Positions 52,241-59,647 of a stretch of 64,000 nucleotides of DNA are shown here, in pieces. The DNA is from Nocardioides luteus (GTDB lineage: Bacteria > Actinomycetota > Actinomycetes > Propionibacteriales > Nocardioidaceae): NCBI RefSeq assembly GCF_015752315.1, contig NZ_JADOVJ010000001.1:4828501-4892500 (forward strand), given 5' to 3'. The translations under genes and the position numbers were made by a program. Position 1 is the stretch's first letter. Each line of letters begins with the position of its first letter. Under the pieces are notes generated by a model, which had not been told where the DNA came from, searched no databases, and saw nothing but the letters and a program-made list of their open reading frames with translations.

Positions 52241-53448
52241 CAGAACTCCACATCCAGCTCGATCACGTCGACCTCGGCATCCTTGTCCAGCGAGGTCGTC
52301 TCCGGCGGGATCACGATCAGGCAGTTCGCGCCGGCCAGGTCACCGATCAGGTGCGATCCCGGGCCGCCGATGGGCGAGACACCGGCACGGGAGCCGTCGT
52401 ACCAACCGCGGAGATACTGCTCCTTGCCCTTCGGGGAGCGTACGCCGTGGGTCAGCGCGGCACGGCGCGCCGGACGGGCCTCGGGGGTCATGCCCATCAG
52501 CCGGCGCAGCGCCGGGAGCACGAAGAGCTCGAAGGAGACGAACGAGGAGACCGGGTTGCCGGGGAGACACAGGACCGGCACCCGCTCCTCACCGATCCGG
52601 CCGAAGCCCTGGGGCTTGCCCGGCTGCATGCTCACCGGACCGAACCAGACGCCCTCCGGCGTCAGCGCCTCCTTGACCACGTCGTAGTCGCCCATCGAGA
52701 CGCCGCCGGAGGTGACCACCAGGTCGGCACGGACGAGCTGGTCGGAGAGCGCGGTCATGAACGCCCGCGGCTCGTCGGGCACGATCCCGACGCGGTAGGC
52801 GATCGCGCCGGCCTTGCGGGCGGCGGCGGCCAGGAGGAAGGAGTTGCCGTCGTAGATCGAGTCGTGACCCAGCGTCTCGCCGGGCTCGCGCAGCTCGGTG
52901 CCGGTCGAGAGCACCACGACCCGGGGCCGCGGCCGCACGGCCACCTGGGCGCGTCCGACCGAGGCGATCAGACCCAGATGGCGTGGGCCGAGCACCGTGC
53001 CCGCGGGGATGAGCAGGTCGCCCTTGGCGACGTCTTCGCCCGCGTAGCGGACGTGCTGGGCCTCCTCGGGCGTCTGCCGGATCTCGACCTCGGCGACGCC
53101 GCGGTCGGTCCACTCGTAGGGCACGACCGTGTCGGCGCCCGTGGGCAGCGGAGCGCCCGTCATGATCTTCGCCGCCGCACCCGGCGGCAGCGCCAGCAGC
53201 GAGGCCTGTCCGGCGCCGATCTCACCGAGCACCGGCAGCCGCACCGGTGCGTCCGCCGAGGCGGTCGCGACGTCGGCGTAGCGGACCGCGTAGCCGTCCA
53301 TCGAGGAGTTGTCGAAGCCCGGGAGCGCGACCTCGGCATGAATGTCCTCGGCCACCGCCAGCCCGAGGCAGTCCATCAGGGGCTGCGGGTAGGCCGGCAT
53401 CGGCTCGAGATCGGCCAGGATTCGCTCGCGGTATTCGGCGGGGGTCAC
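52240..53448 (-). CDS. moeA: Molybdopterin molybdenumtransferase MoeA / gephyrin-like Glp
   Basis: A 402-residue MoeA/gephyrin-fold protein. FDNSSMDGYAVRYADV near 48, AAKIMTGAPLPTGADTVVPYE near 95, TGTELREPG near 180, SGGVSMGDYDVVKE near 245 and LPGNPVSS near 290 are all present. Coupling to moaC and mog argues for a role in cofactor synthesis. The position between UGPase and the rimJ-sepX pair is that of Glp, the gephyrin-like divisome protein. It may do both, and sequence alone does not decide. Confidence 0.93.
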   Translation of the reverse strand: MTPAEYRERILADLEPMPAYPQPLMDCLGLAVAEDIHAEVALPGFDNSSMDGYAVRYADVATASADAPVRLPVLGEIGAGQASLLALPPGAAAKIMTGAPLPTGADTVVPYEWTDRGVAEVEIRQTPEEAQHVRYAGEDVAKGDLLIPAGTVLGPRHLGLIASVGRAQVAVRPRPRVVVLSTGTELREPGETLGHDSIYDGNSFLLAAAARKAGAIAYRVGIVPDEPRAFMTALSDQLVRADLVVTSGGVSMGDYDVVKEALTPEGVWFGPVSMQPGKPQGFGRIGEERVPVLCLPGNPVSSFVSFELFVLPALRRLMGMTPEARPARRAALTHGVRSPKGKEQYLRGWYDGSRAGVSPIGGPGSHLIGDLAGANCLIVIPPETTSLDKDAEVDVIELDVEF

Positions 53449-53458
53449 CCCGCCAACA

Positions 53459-54835
53459 CTAGTCGGACAGCACGGTGGCGGGCGCGACGCGTTCGGCGTT
53501 GGCGCCGTCGAGCTCGACCGCCCCGATGACCTGGACGCCCTTGCCGAAGGTCCAGTCGCCGTTGACGGTCAGCGAGGACGCCTTCCGCAGCGACGGAGCA
53601 CCCTCGGGGAAGCGCTCGTCGAAGTTGGCGACGTACTTGTAGTAGTCGCCGTCCAGGTCGATGAACGGCACCTCGTCGGCGACCTGGTCGAGCACGAAGT
53701 CCTCGCCGATGTCGTAGACGTCGGAGCGCAGCACGAGCAGGTCGTTGGTCGTCTTGACCGGCACGAACCGGTCGCGGCCGACCTCGATCAGCTGCGAGCC
53801 CTCGAAGACCTCGATCGCGGCGCCCATGGCGGTCTCGATCTGGACGACCTTCGGGGTGTTCGGGTCCGAGGGGTCGACGGTCTTCTCGTTGCGGATCAGC
53901 GGCAGGCCGAGGATGCCGTCGCGCTCGGAGAGGACCTTCTTGAGCGCCTTGAGGTCGAACCAGATGTTGTTGGTCGAGCAGTACTTGTGGCGGCTGAGGT
54001 CCTGCAGCGCCACCTTGTCCTCGTCGCGCGTCTGCGCGGTCTCGCGCAGGATGAGGCGACCGTCGGACTTGCGGCGCGCGAAGTGACCGCCCTTGCGGTC
54101 GCTCGGGGTGCGGCGTACGGCCTCGATGGCGAAGGGCGCTCCGCTCTTCGCGAACCAGCCGGCGACCTTCTCGTCGGGGACGGCACCGAGGTTGTCGGAG
54201 TTGGAGACGAAGACGCGCTCGTAACCCTGCTCGATGAGCAGGTCGAGCAGCCCGGTGTCGAGCAGGGCGGTGTAGATGTCGCCGTGGCCCGGCGGGCACC
54301 ACTCGAGCTCGGGGTCCTTGGGCCACTCGACCGGGGTCAGGTCGTCGACGAGCAGGCGCGGCTCGCGGTTCTGCAGGAACTCCAGCGGCAGCCCCTCGAC
54401 CGGAAGGTCCTGGTAGCGCTCGAGCGCGGCCAGGCTGTCCTCGGAGGTGCGGAAGGAGTTCATCAGCAGCAGCGGGAGGCGTACGTCGTACTTCTCGCGC
54501 ATGTGCAGGATCTGGCGGGCGATCACGTCCAGGAAGCTGAGGCCCTTGCGCACGCACAGCAGCGACTTGGCGCGGTCCATGCCCATCGAGGTGCCGAGGC
54601 CACCGTTGAGCTTGATCACCGCGGTGGTGGAGATGGCGGCGTGCGCCTCGTCGTCGCTGACCACGGCGTCACTGATCGACGGGATGTCGACCGGCTCGAT
54701 CGTGTCCTCCGGGATCATCCCGGTCTCCCCGTGCTCGAGCTGGCGGTAGTAATGTGCGAATGTCTGCACCGCGACGTCTTCCACGCCGGCGTCGCGCATC
54801 TTCGCCATTGCCTTGGCCAAACCTGGGCTACCCAT
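53459..54835 (-). CDS. UTP--glucose-1-phosphate uridylyltransferase, UDPGP (eukaryotic) type
   Basis: A 458-residue enzyme making UDP-glucose, but of the UDPGP fold family found in eukaryotes, not the roughly 300-residue bacterial GalU. The nucleotide loop is VIKLNGGLGTSMGMDRAKSLL (about 68-88), with later PPGHGDIYTALL, FVSNSDNLGA and KYCSTNNIWFDL. ATG 54835 lies seven bases after a TAGGCT -10, so a leaderless transcript is likely; the frame is open to a GTG at 54871, which would overlap the divergent gene. It occupies the place of galU in the conserved order 5-FCL, galU, moeA, rimJ, sepX. Confidence 0.92.
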   Translation of the reverse strand: MGSPGLAKAMAKMRDAGVEDVAVQTFAHYYRQLEHGETGMIPEDTIEPVDIPSISDAVVSDDEAHAAISTTAVIKLNGGLGTSMGMDRAKSLLCVRKGLSFLDVIARQILHMREKYDVRLPLLLMNSFRTSEDSLAALERYQDLPVEGLPLEFLQNREPRLLVDDLTPVEWPKDPELEWCPPGHGDIYTALLDTGLLDLLIEQGYERVFVSNSDNLGAVPDEKVAGWFAKSGAPFAIEAVRRTPSDRKGGHFARRKSDGRLILRETAQTRDEDKVALQDLSRHKYCSTNNIWFDLKALKKVLSERDGILGLPLIRNEKTVDPSDPNTPKVVQIETAMGAAIEVFEGSQLIEVGRDRFVPVKTTNDLLVLRSDVYDIGEDFVLDQVADEVPFIDLDGDYYKYVANFDERFPEGAPSLRKASSLTVNGDWTFGKGVQVIGAVELDGANAERVAPATVLSD

Positions 54836-54842
54836 AAAGGAA

Positions 54843-54852
54843 AGCCTAGGCT
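54843..54852. promoter_or_regulatory. Shared palindromic -10 for two divergent leaderless genes
   Basis: AGCCTAGGCT is a perfect palindrome giving TAGGCT on both strands. On plus it ends six bases before the 5-FCL GTG; on minus it ends seven bases before the UGPase ATG. Each is the spacing of a -10 to a leaderless start. The whole divergent control region is only 23 bp. Confidence 0.55.
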
Positions 54853-54858
54853 GTCGTT

Positions 54859-55476
54859 GTGTCGGGTTCACACACCCCTCCGGGTTCTGAAGGTCCAGCC
54901 CCCGCTGACTTCGTGGGGCGCAAGACTGCCTTACGCGACCAGTTGTTGACCACCCGGGGGCGCATCGGGCTCCCCCGGCTGGGCTCGCTCGCGCGCGCCC
55001 TGTCGCAGGTGGTCACTGATATTCCAGACGTACGCAGCGCCGCCACGGTTGCCCTCTACGTCTCGATCGGCACCGAACCGGGCACCGGACCTCTTATCGA
55101 CGAGCTGGACGCAGCCGGGAAACGCATCCTCCTTCCGTGCCTGCTGCCGGACAACGACCTGGACTGGGCCGTCTACGACGGAGAGCTGGTCCGGGCGGCT
55201 CGGGGGCTGCTGGAGCCCGGCGGGGAGCGGCTGGGCGTCTCCGCGATCGCCGGGGCAGACGTGGTGCTCGTCCCGGGCCTGGCCGTCGACTCGAGGGGAC
55301 ATCGGATGGGACGGGGCGGTGGCTCCTACGACCGGATCCTGGCTCGGGTGCCGGCCGGAACCTTTACCTGCGCACTTCTCTATCCGTGGGAGATCGGCGT
55401 CCCGGTGCCGGTGGAGGACCACGACCGGGCCGTGGGTGCGGCCGCGAGCGCGGAGGGAATGCAGCGCTTCTCCTAG
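54859..55476 (+). CDS. 5-formyltetrahydrofolate cyclo-ligase
   Basis: ATP-dependent enzyme that returns 5-formyl-THF to 5,10-methenyl-THF in folate metabolism. The 205 residues include RKTALRDQLL at the N-terminus, VALYVSIGTEPGTGPLI, the active-site block VPGLAVDSRGHRMGRGGGSYDR (given in part) and a late EDHDRAVGAAAS. The start is GTG 54859, probably leaderless. It is followed after 59 bases by the FmdB-type gene. Confidence 0.93.
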   Translation: MSGSHTPPGSEGPAPADFVGRKTALRDQLLTTRGRIGLPRLGSLARALSQVVTDIPDVRSAATVALYVSIGTEPGTGPLIDELDAAGKRILLPCLLPDNDLDWAVYDGELVRAARGLLEPGGERLGVSAIAGADVVLVPGLAVDSRGHRMGRGGGSYDRILARVPAGTFTCALLYPWEIGVPVPVEDHDRAVGAAASAEGMQRFS

Positions 55477-55535
55477 GCGTTCGCTAATATTGGCAGTCGC
55501 ACCCGACGAGTGCCAGATTCTGTTCTAGGAGAAAC

Positions 55536-55802
55536 GTGCCCACCTATCAGTACGCCTGCACCGAGTGCGGCCACGCCTTCGACCAGTTCCAGAGCTTCAG
55601 CGACGCCTCGCTGACCGAGTGCCCCGAGTGCGGCGGCAAGCTGCGCAAGGTCTTCAGCGCCGCCGGCGTCGTCTTCAAGGGCTCCGGCTTCTACCGCACC
55701 GACTCGCGCTCCGGTTCGTCCTCGTCGACGTCGTCCACGTCCTCGACGTCGTCCTCGAGCACCTCGTCCCCGGCTCCCGCAGCCTCCGGCTCCTCGGACT
55801 GA
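55536..55802 (+). CDS. FmdB family zinc ribbon protein
   Basis: An 88-residue protein: an N-terminal zinc ribbon with paired Cys (YACTECGHAF and TECPECGG), then FSAAGVVFKGSGFYRTD, the standard FmdB ending, and a low-complexity Ser/Thr tail of about 30 residues. The family is often annotated as a putative regulator; its real role is unknown. GTG 55536 follows AGGAGAAAC. Confidence 0.93.
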   Translation: MPTYQYACTECGHAFDQFQSFSDASLTECPECGGKLRKVFSAAGVVFKGSGFYRTDSRSGSSSSTSSTSSTSSSSTSSPAPAASGSSD

Positions 55803-55803
55803 G

Positions 55804-55820
55804 ACCGCCCGCGACGGCGG
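55804..55820 (+). terminator. Hairpin after the FmdB-type gene
   Basis: CCGCC and GGCGG pair around a 6-nt loop directly after the stop, followed by GTTAT. Confidence 0.5.
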
Positions 55821-55821
55821 G

Positions 55822-55864
55822 TTATCCACAGGTTCATCCACACCATCAGCTGGGCTGTGGATAG
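55822..55864. promoter_or_regulatory. Cluster of three DnaA boxes
   Basis: TTATCCACA (55822-55830) is a perfect DnaA box. TCATCCACA (55834-55842) differs at one position. TGTGGATAG (55856-55864) is the inverted CTATCCACA. Three boxes in 43 bp lie between the FmdB-type gene and the SAF gene, 40 bases before the latter. Confidence 0.55.
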
Positions 55865-55903
55865 CGAGATGCGGGAATCGCGGGGGCGACCTAGCGTGCC
55901 CGC

Positions 55904-56563
55904 ATGCTCACTCGAATCACGTCCTTCACCCGTCGCGTACGCCGCGGGGTCCTCGCCCACCGACGCCTGCTGGCGTTCCTGCTGACCGCCTCGGCGGTCG
56001 CGATCGGGTTCTCGGCCACCCGGCCGGACCCACCCGACACCTCCACGATGGCGGTCGCGTCCCGAGATCTGCCGGTCGGCACGGTCCTCACCGCTGCCGA
56101 CCTGACCGACATCGAGGCCGACCCCGGCAGCGTGCCCGCCGACCTCGCCGAGGCGCCGCTCGGTGAGCGCCTCGCGGCTCCCCTGCGGCGGGGCGAGCCC
56201 GTCACCGACGTACGTCTCGTGGGGCCGGAGCTGACCGAGGGACACCCCGATCTGGTGGCGGTCCCGGTCCGGCTCCCCGATGCCGAGATGGCCGGCCTGC
56301 TCCATGTGGGCGACACCGTGGACCTCTACGCCACCGACCCCGCCACCGCCGAGACCGCCCGGGTCACCACCGACACGCTGATCCTCAGCCTCCCTCAAGG
56401 CATCGAGCCGAACCGGAATGATTCTTCGGGACAAGGAAAGACCGAAGGGTTTGGCGTCACGAACACTTCGGCGGGGCGTCTGGTCATCGTCGGAGTCGCC
56501 GCGAGCAGCGTCGAGGACGTCACATCAGCAGGGGTGGGTGGCTACCTCACCTTCGCGTACTGA
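55904..56563 (+). CDS. SAF-domain protein (CpaB/RcpC-like)
   Basis: A 219-residue protein with a basic N-terminus, one membrane segment (about 20-38) and an extracytoplasmic SAF domain at about 48-110 (VASRDLPVGTVLTAADL, then GERLAAPLRRGEPVTDVRLV), followed by a beta-rich half with VPVRLPDAEMAGLLHVGDTVDLYAT. This is the CpaB/RcpC plan of Flp/Tad pilus assembly, but no other pilus gene is near, so its partner is unknown. Confidence 0.85.
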   Translation: MLTRITSFTRRVRRGVLAHRRLLAFLLTASAVAIGFSATRPDPPDTSTMAVASRDLPVGTVLTAADLTDIEADPGSVPADLAEAPLGERLAAPLRRGEPVTDVRLVGPELTEGHPDLVAVPVRLPDAEMAGLLHVGDTVDLYATDPATAETARVTTDTLILSLPQGIEPNRNDSSGQGKTEGFGVTNTSAGRLVIVGVAASSVEDVTSAGVGGYLTFAY

Positions 56564-56630
56564 CGGCCCACGCACGCCATATCCGGGGTCTCCTTCACCT
56601 CACACAATGAGCACAGGAGAAATGCAAGAC

Positions 56631-56981
56631 ATGGACGGTTTCAAGAAGTTCCTGCTCCAGGGCGACCTGATCAAACTCGCGGTCGCCTTCATCATGGGTG
56701 GCGCGTTCGCCACGGTCGTGACCGCGACGGTTGACATCATCATGGACCTGCTCGGCAAGCTCGGCGGCACGCCGGACTTCTCGAACTACGAGCCGCAGGG
56801 CATCAGCCTCGGCGCATGGCTGACCGCGGTGATCGCCTTCCTCATCATGGCCTCGGTCGTCTACTTCCTCATCGTGAAGCCCTACACCCACGCCAAGGAG
56901 CGCTTCTTCCCGGACCCGGACCCGGGCGAGACGGAGATCGACATCCTCAAGCAGATCCGCGACAGCCTCAGCGCCCGCTGA
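56631..56981 (+). CDS. mscL: Large-conductance mechanosensitive channel MscL
   Basis: Osmotic safety valve, a homopentameric channel with two membrane segments (about 17-40 and 62-85). N-terminal MDGFKKFLLQGDLIKLAVAF matches the MscL amphipathic S1 helix and TM1, and the C-terminus has a charged helix (ETEIDILKQIRDSLSAR). The 116 residues are slightly short. I choose ATG 56631, with AGGAGA at proper distance; in-frame ATGs at 56607 and 56622 are alternatives. Confidence 0.9.
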   Translation: MDGFKKFLLQGDLIKLAVAFIMGGAFATVVTATVDIIMDLLGKLGGTPDFSNYEPQGISLGAWLTAVIAFLIMASVVYFLIVKPYTHAKERFFPDPDPGETEIDILKQIRDSLSAR

Positions 56982-56995
56982 TCCCGGTCGCACCC

Positions 56996-57031
56996 AGGTG
57001 CCGTCTCACCCACCGTGGTGAGGCGGCACCT
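56996..57031. terminator. Bidirectional terminator mscL / 70-aa gene
   Basis: A 15-bp stem, AGGTGCCGTCTCACC against GGTGAGGCGGCACCT (one G-U pair in RNA), with a 6-nt loop. It starts 15 bases after mscL and overlaps the end of the convergent 70-aa gene. Confidence 0.8.
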
Positions 57032-57218
57032 GCGATTTCAGCCATCGGTCCGACGCCGACTCCTCCGACTCGGCCGACGCCTCCCGCTCGTCCTGAGTCG
57101 TCTCGGGGAGTACGTCACCGAAGATCCGCGCCAGCCGCTGCTTGCGCTGCCACTCCGGCTCCTCCGGCTCCTCGGGCTCCTCCGGCCCTGCCGTCTCGGA
57201 GGAGGTGTCCTCGTCCAT
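57006..57218 (-). CDS. Small acidic protein coupled to the LCP gene, 70 aa
   Basis: Not recognised. Very acidic (runs such as GPEEPEEPEEPEW and ASAESEESASD) with a short basic amphipathic middle (QRKQRLARIFGDVLPET). No membrane segment. Its ATG overlaps the LCP stop (TGATG), so it is translated together with the LCP protein and is probably a real gene of the same operon. The function is unknown. Confidence 0.7.
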   Translation of the reverse strand: MDEDTSSETAGPEEPEEPEEPEWQRKQRLARIFGDVLPETTQDEREASAESEESASDRWLKSQVPPHHGG

Positions 57219-59362
57219 CAGCAGAGACCCGCCCGCTCACGCGCCGCCTTCGCCTCTTCGGCGATCTGGGCGAGCTCTTCCTCGGAAGCGCCGCTGCTGG
57301 CACCGTCGGACGCGGTGTCCGACGACTCACCGGTCGCCGCATCTTCAGAGGGCTTCGTGTCCGCGGTCTCGCCGTCGGTCGAGCCACTGTCAGACGGCGC
57401 GTCGCCCGTGTCCTTGCTCTTCTTGCCGGAAGCCTCTCCGGCGTCCAGCGCCCCGGCGGCGATCTTCTTGGTCAGCGGCTTGTCGTTGGCGATGGCCTTG
57501 AAGACGTTCTTCGCCTTCTCCTCGTCGAGGACGACGGTCGCCTCGGGGTTCTCGGGATCGGGAACCGTCGGGATGGTGAGGAACTTGATGTTCTCCATCC
57601 CGATGCTCTTGAACCCGGCGCCGATCTTCGCCATCGTCTCGAGGTTGTCCTTGAGGCCTTCGTCCATGGTCAAGCCCTTGGTCGCGGCGTTGAGGAAGCT
57701 GAGCACCTTCGTAGGACTGGACAGGGTGTCGCCGGAGAGCAGCTTGGCCGCCATCGACCCGATGAACGCCTGCTGGCGCTTGGACCGGTCGAGGTCACCG
57801 CCGTCACCGAGGCCGTGTCGCAGGCGTACGTAGTTGAGGGCCTGTTTACCCGTCAGCCTCTGCTTGCCCGCGTCGAAGTGAGCGCCGGTGTACTTGTCAT
57901 CGACCTCCTCGGGAAGACAGACGTCGACGCCGTCGATGGCGTCGACCATTCCCTTGAAGCTCGCGAAGTCGACGACCACGAGATGGTTGACCGTGATGTC
58001 GCACTTCTTGCCGCACATCTCGCTGGCGACGGACTCCAGCTGGGTGATCGTGCAGGTCGGACCGGCCGTCGCGTACGCGGCGTTCCACCGCACGTACTCC
58101 GCCGGCGCCGTGCTCCCGTCCTCGGTCTTGCAGGAAGGGCGGTTCACCATCGTGTCGCGAGGGATCGAGACGCCGTAGGCGAACTTCCGGTTGGCGGACA
58201 GGTGCAGCAGGATGTTGGTGTCCGAACCGCCACCGCTCTCACCATCGACGCCGCACCCTTCGCAATCGCGGCTGTCCGAGCCCATCACCAAGATGTTGAT
58301 CGGCTCCTTCGGACCGACATCCGCCGCTTTCTCTCCGAGGCTGACGGTGGTGATGTTCGACTTGAGGTCGCGGTAGGTGTAGACGACGAACAGCCCGACG
58401 ATCAGCGCCAGCACGAGCAAGGTCGAGCTGAGCACCTGCCACACACTGATCCGCGGCTTGTCGCGGTCCTCGTCCTCGTCACCCGGGTAGGGGGCGTACG
58501 GCTCTTCGTAGCCGCCCTGGGGCGGGTAGTCGTCATACGGCTCGTCGTCGTAGCCCGACGCGTACGACGCGCCCCGGCGCTCCGGAGCGGGATAGGCCTC
58601 ATGCCGGGCCTCGTGCAGCTCGTCACGCGAGGACGTACGTCCGCGGGGCCGCTCGGCGGGGGCAGGGGCGTTCCAGTCGAACTCGCGGGCAGCCGGCGGG
58701 GCGAGCTGCTGGTCGGGGACCTTGGGCGCGGACGGAACCGGCTGAGGATCCTGGCGATACCACTCGGGCGCGGGCGCGACCGCGGTCTCCTCGAGGGAGG
58801 GCGTCGGCGCGGGCGGCGGGGGTACGTGACGGGCGGGGCGCGGTGTCTCGCGTGGTGTCTCGCGCAGCGCCGGCGCGACCGCGGTCAAGTCCGGGTCGCC
58901 CCACTCCTGAGGTGACGGCGGAGCAGGCGTCGGTGACGCACCCGCGCTCCCCCGGCCCATCGCCTGGTAGCGCTCGGCCCGGGTCGGCTCCCGCCGCACC
59001 GGTTCGACGCGCAGAGGGTCGACACGCGGCGGCTCGGCGACGGAACGATCGACCGGAGCCGGCTCCTGACGAGCCGGACGCGCAGCGCGGCGACCACCGC
59101 CCGCTGACCCCGGCCCCGGACCTGGGCCCGGAGGCGGCGGCGACACGAACTCGGACTGCGGACGCGCGGCCCGCCGTCCACCGCCGGGCTCCGCCGACGG
59201 CTGGTCGGTCGGTACGTCAGCGGCCCGGGCACCACGGCCGGAACGAGTCCCCCCAGACTCATTGCCGGCAGCCTCGTCGGCGCCGTACATCCACTCGAAT
59301 CCGGACACGCCCGAGCCAGAATCCGCACCCCCACGTCGGGGAGGCAGGGAGGGGTCAGGCAT
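57218..59362 (-). CDS. LytR-CpsA-Psr family cell-wall glycopolymer ligase
   Basis: LCP enzymes attach polyprenyl-linked glycopolymers to peptidoglycan. This one has 714 residues, long for the family, because of a 350-residue Pro/Arg-rich disordered cytoplasmic N-terminus. One membrane segment follows (about 363-385, VLSSTLLVLALIVGLFVVYTY). The LCP domain (about 405-610) has VMGSDSRD, GVSIPRDTMV, VDFASFKGMVDAIDGVDVCL, LNYVRLRHGLGDGGDLDRSKRQQ with catalytic Arg and Asp residues. A Ser/Asp/Thr-rich tail ends the protein. The cytoplasmic tail may be phosphorylated by Ser/Thr kinases (inference). Confidence 0.94.
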   Translation of the reverse strand: MPDPSLPPRRGGADSGSGVSGFEWMYGADEAAGNESGGTRSGRGARAADVPTDQPSAEPGGGRRAARPQSEFVSPPPPGPGPGPGSAGGGRRAARPARQEPAPVDRSVAEPPRVDPLRVEPVRREPTRAERYQAMGRGSAGASPTPAPPSPQEWGDPDLTAVAPALRETPRETPRPARHVPPPPAPTPSLEETAVAPAPEWYRQDPQPVPSAPKVPDQQLAPPAAREFDWNAPAPAERPRGRTSSRDELHEARHEAYPAPERRGASYASGYDDEPYDDYPPQGGYEEPYAPYPGDEDEDRDKPRISVWQVLSSTLLVLALIVGLFVVYTYRDLKSNITTVSLGEKAADVGPKEPINILVMGSDSRDCEGCGVDGESGGGSDTNILLHLSANRKFAYGVSIPRDTMVNRPSCKTEDGSTAPAEYVRWNAAYATAGPTCTITQLESVASEMCGKKCDITVNHLVVVDFASFKGMVDAIDGVDVCLPEEVDDKYTGAHFDAGKQRLTGKQALNYVRLRHGLGDGGDLDRSKRQQAFIGSMAAKLLSGDTLSSPTKVLSFLNAATKGLTMDEGLKDNLETMAKIGAGFKSIGMENIKFLTIPTVPDPENPEATVVLDEEKAKNVFKAIANDKPLTKKIAAGALDAGEASGKKSKDTGDAPSDSGSTDGETADTKPSEDAATGESSDTASDGASSGASEEELAQIAEEAKAARERAGLC

Positions 59363-59401
59363 AGATCACCGTCACTCGTCGCTTGTCATCGGGGGGATTC
59401 G

Positions 59402-59425
59402 GGTTGAGTCGACGGTGACTCAACC
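59402..59425. promoter_or_regulatory. Inverted repeat upstream of the LCP gene
   Basis: GGTTGAGTC and GACTCAACC form a perfect 9-bp inverted repeat with a 6-bp spacer, 40 bases before the LCP start. It could be an operator or a leader hairpin. Confidence 0.4.
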
Positions 59426-59511
59426 TACGCGAGGGCCCCAAGTTTGGCCCCTGACCGCATCGAACCCCAAACCGTAGTATCACCCGCCACCATGGCAAGA
59501 TATCCGCGAAC

Positions 59512-59587
59512 GCCCCAGTAGCTCAGTGGATAGAGCAGCCGCCTCCTAAGCGAAAGGTCGCAAGTTCGACTCTTGCCTGGGGCACCA
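59512..59587 (+). tRNA. tRNA-Arg (anticodon CCT)
   Basis: Acceptor GCCCCAG / CTGGGGC, D-arm GCTC...GAGC, T-arm GCAAG / CTTGC and an encoded CCA make a full 76-nt tRNA. The anticodon loop CTCCTAA gives CCT (reads AGG). In the anticodon stem only three of five pairs form (GCCGC against GCGAA), so the two outer pairs are mismatched. Confidence 0.9.
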
Positions 59588-59647
59588 CGAACCACCCGCC
59601 ACACCATCCCGGACCGGCCCCGTGAGGCCGCTGACCTGCGGATAGCG

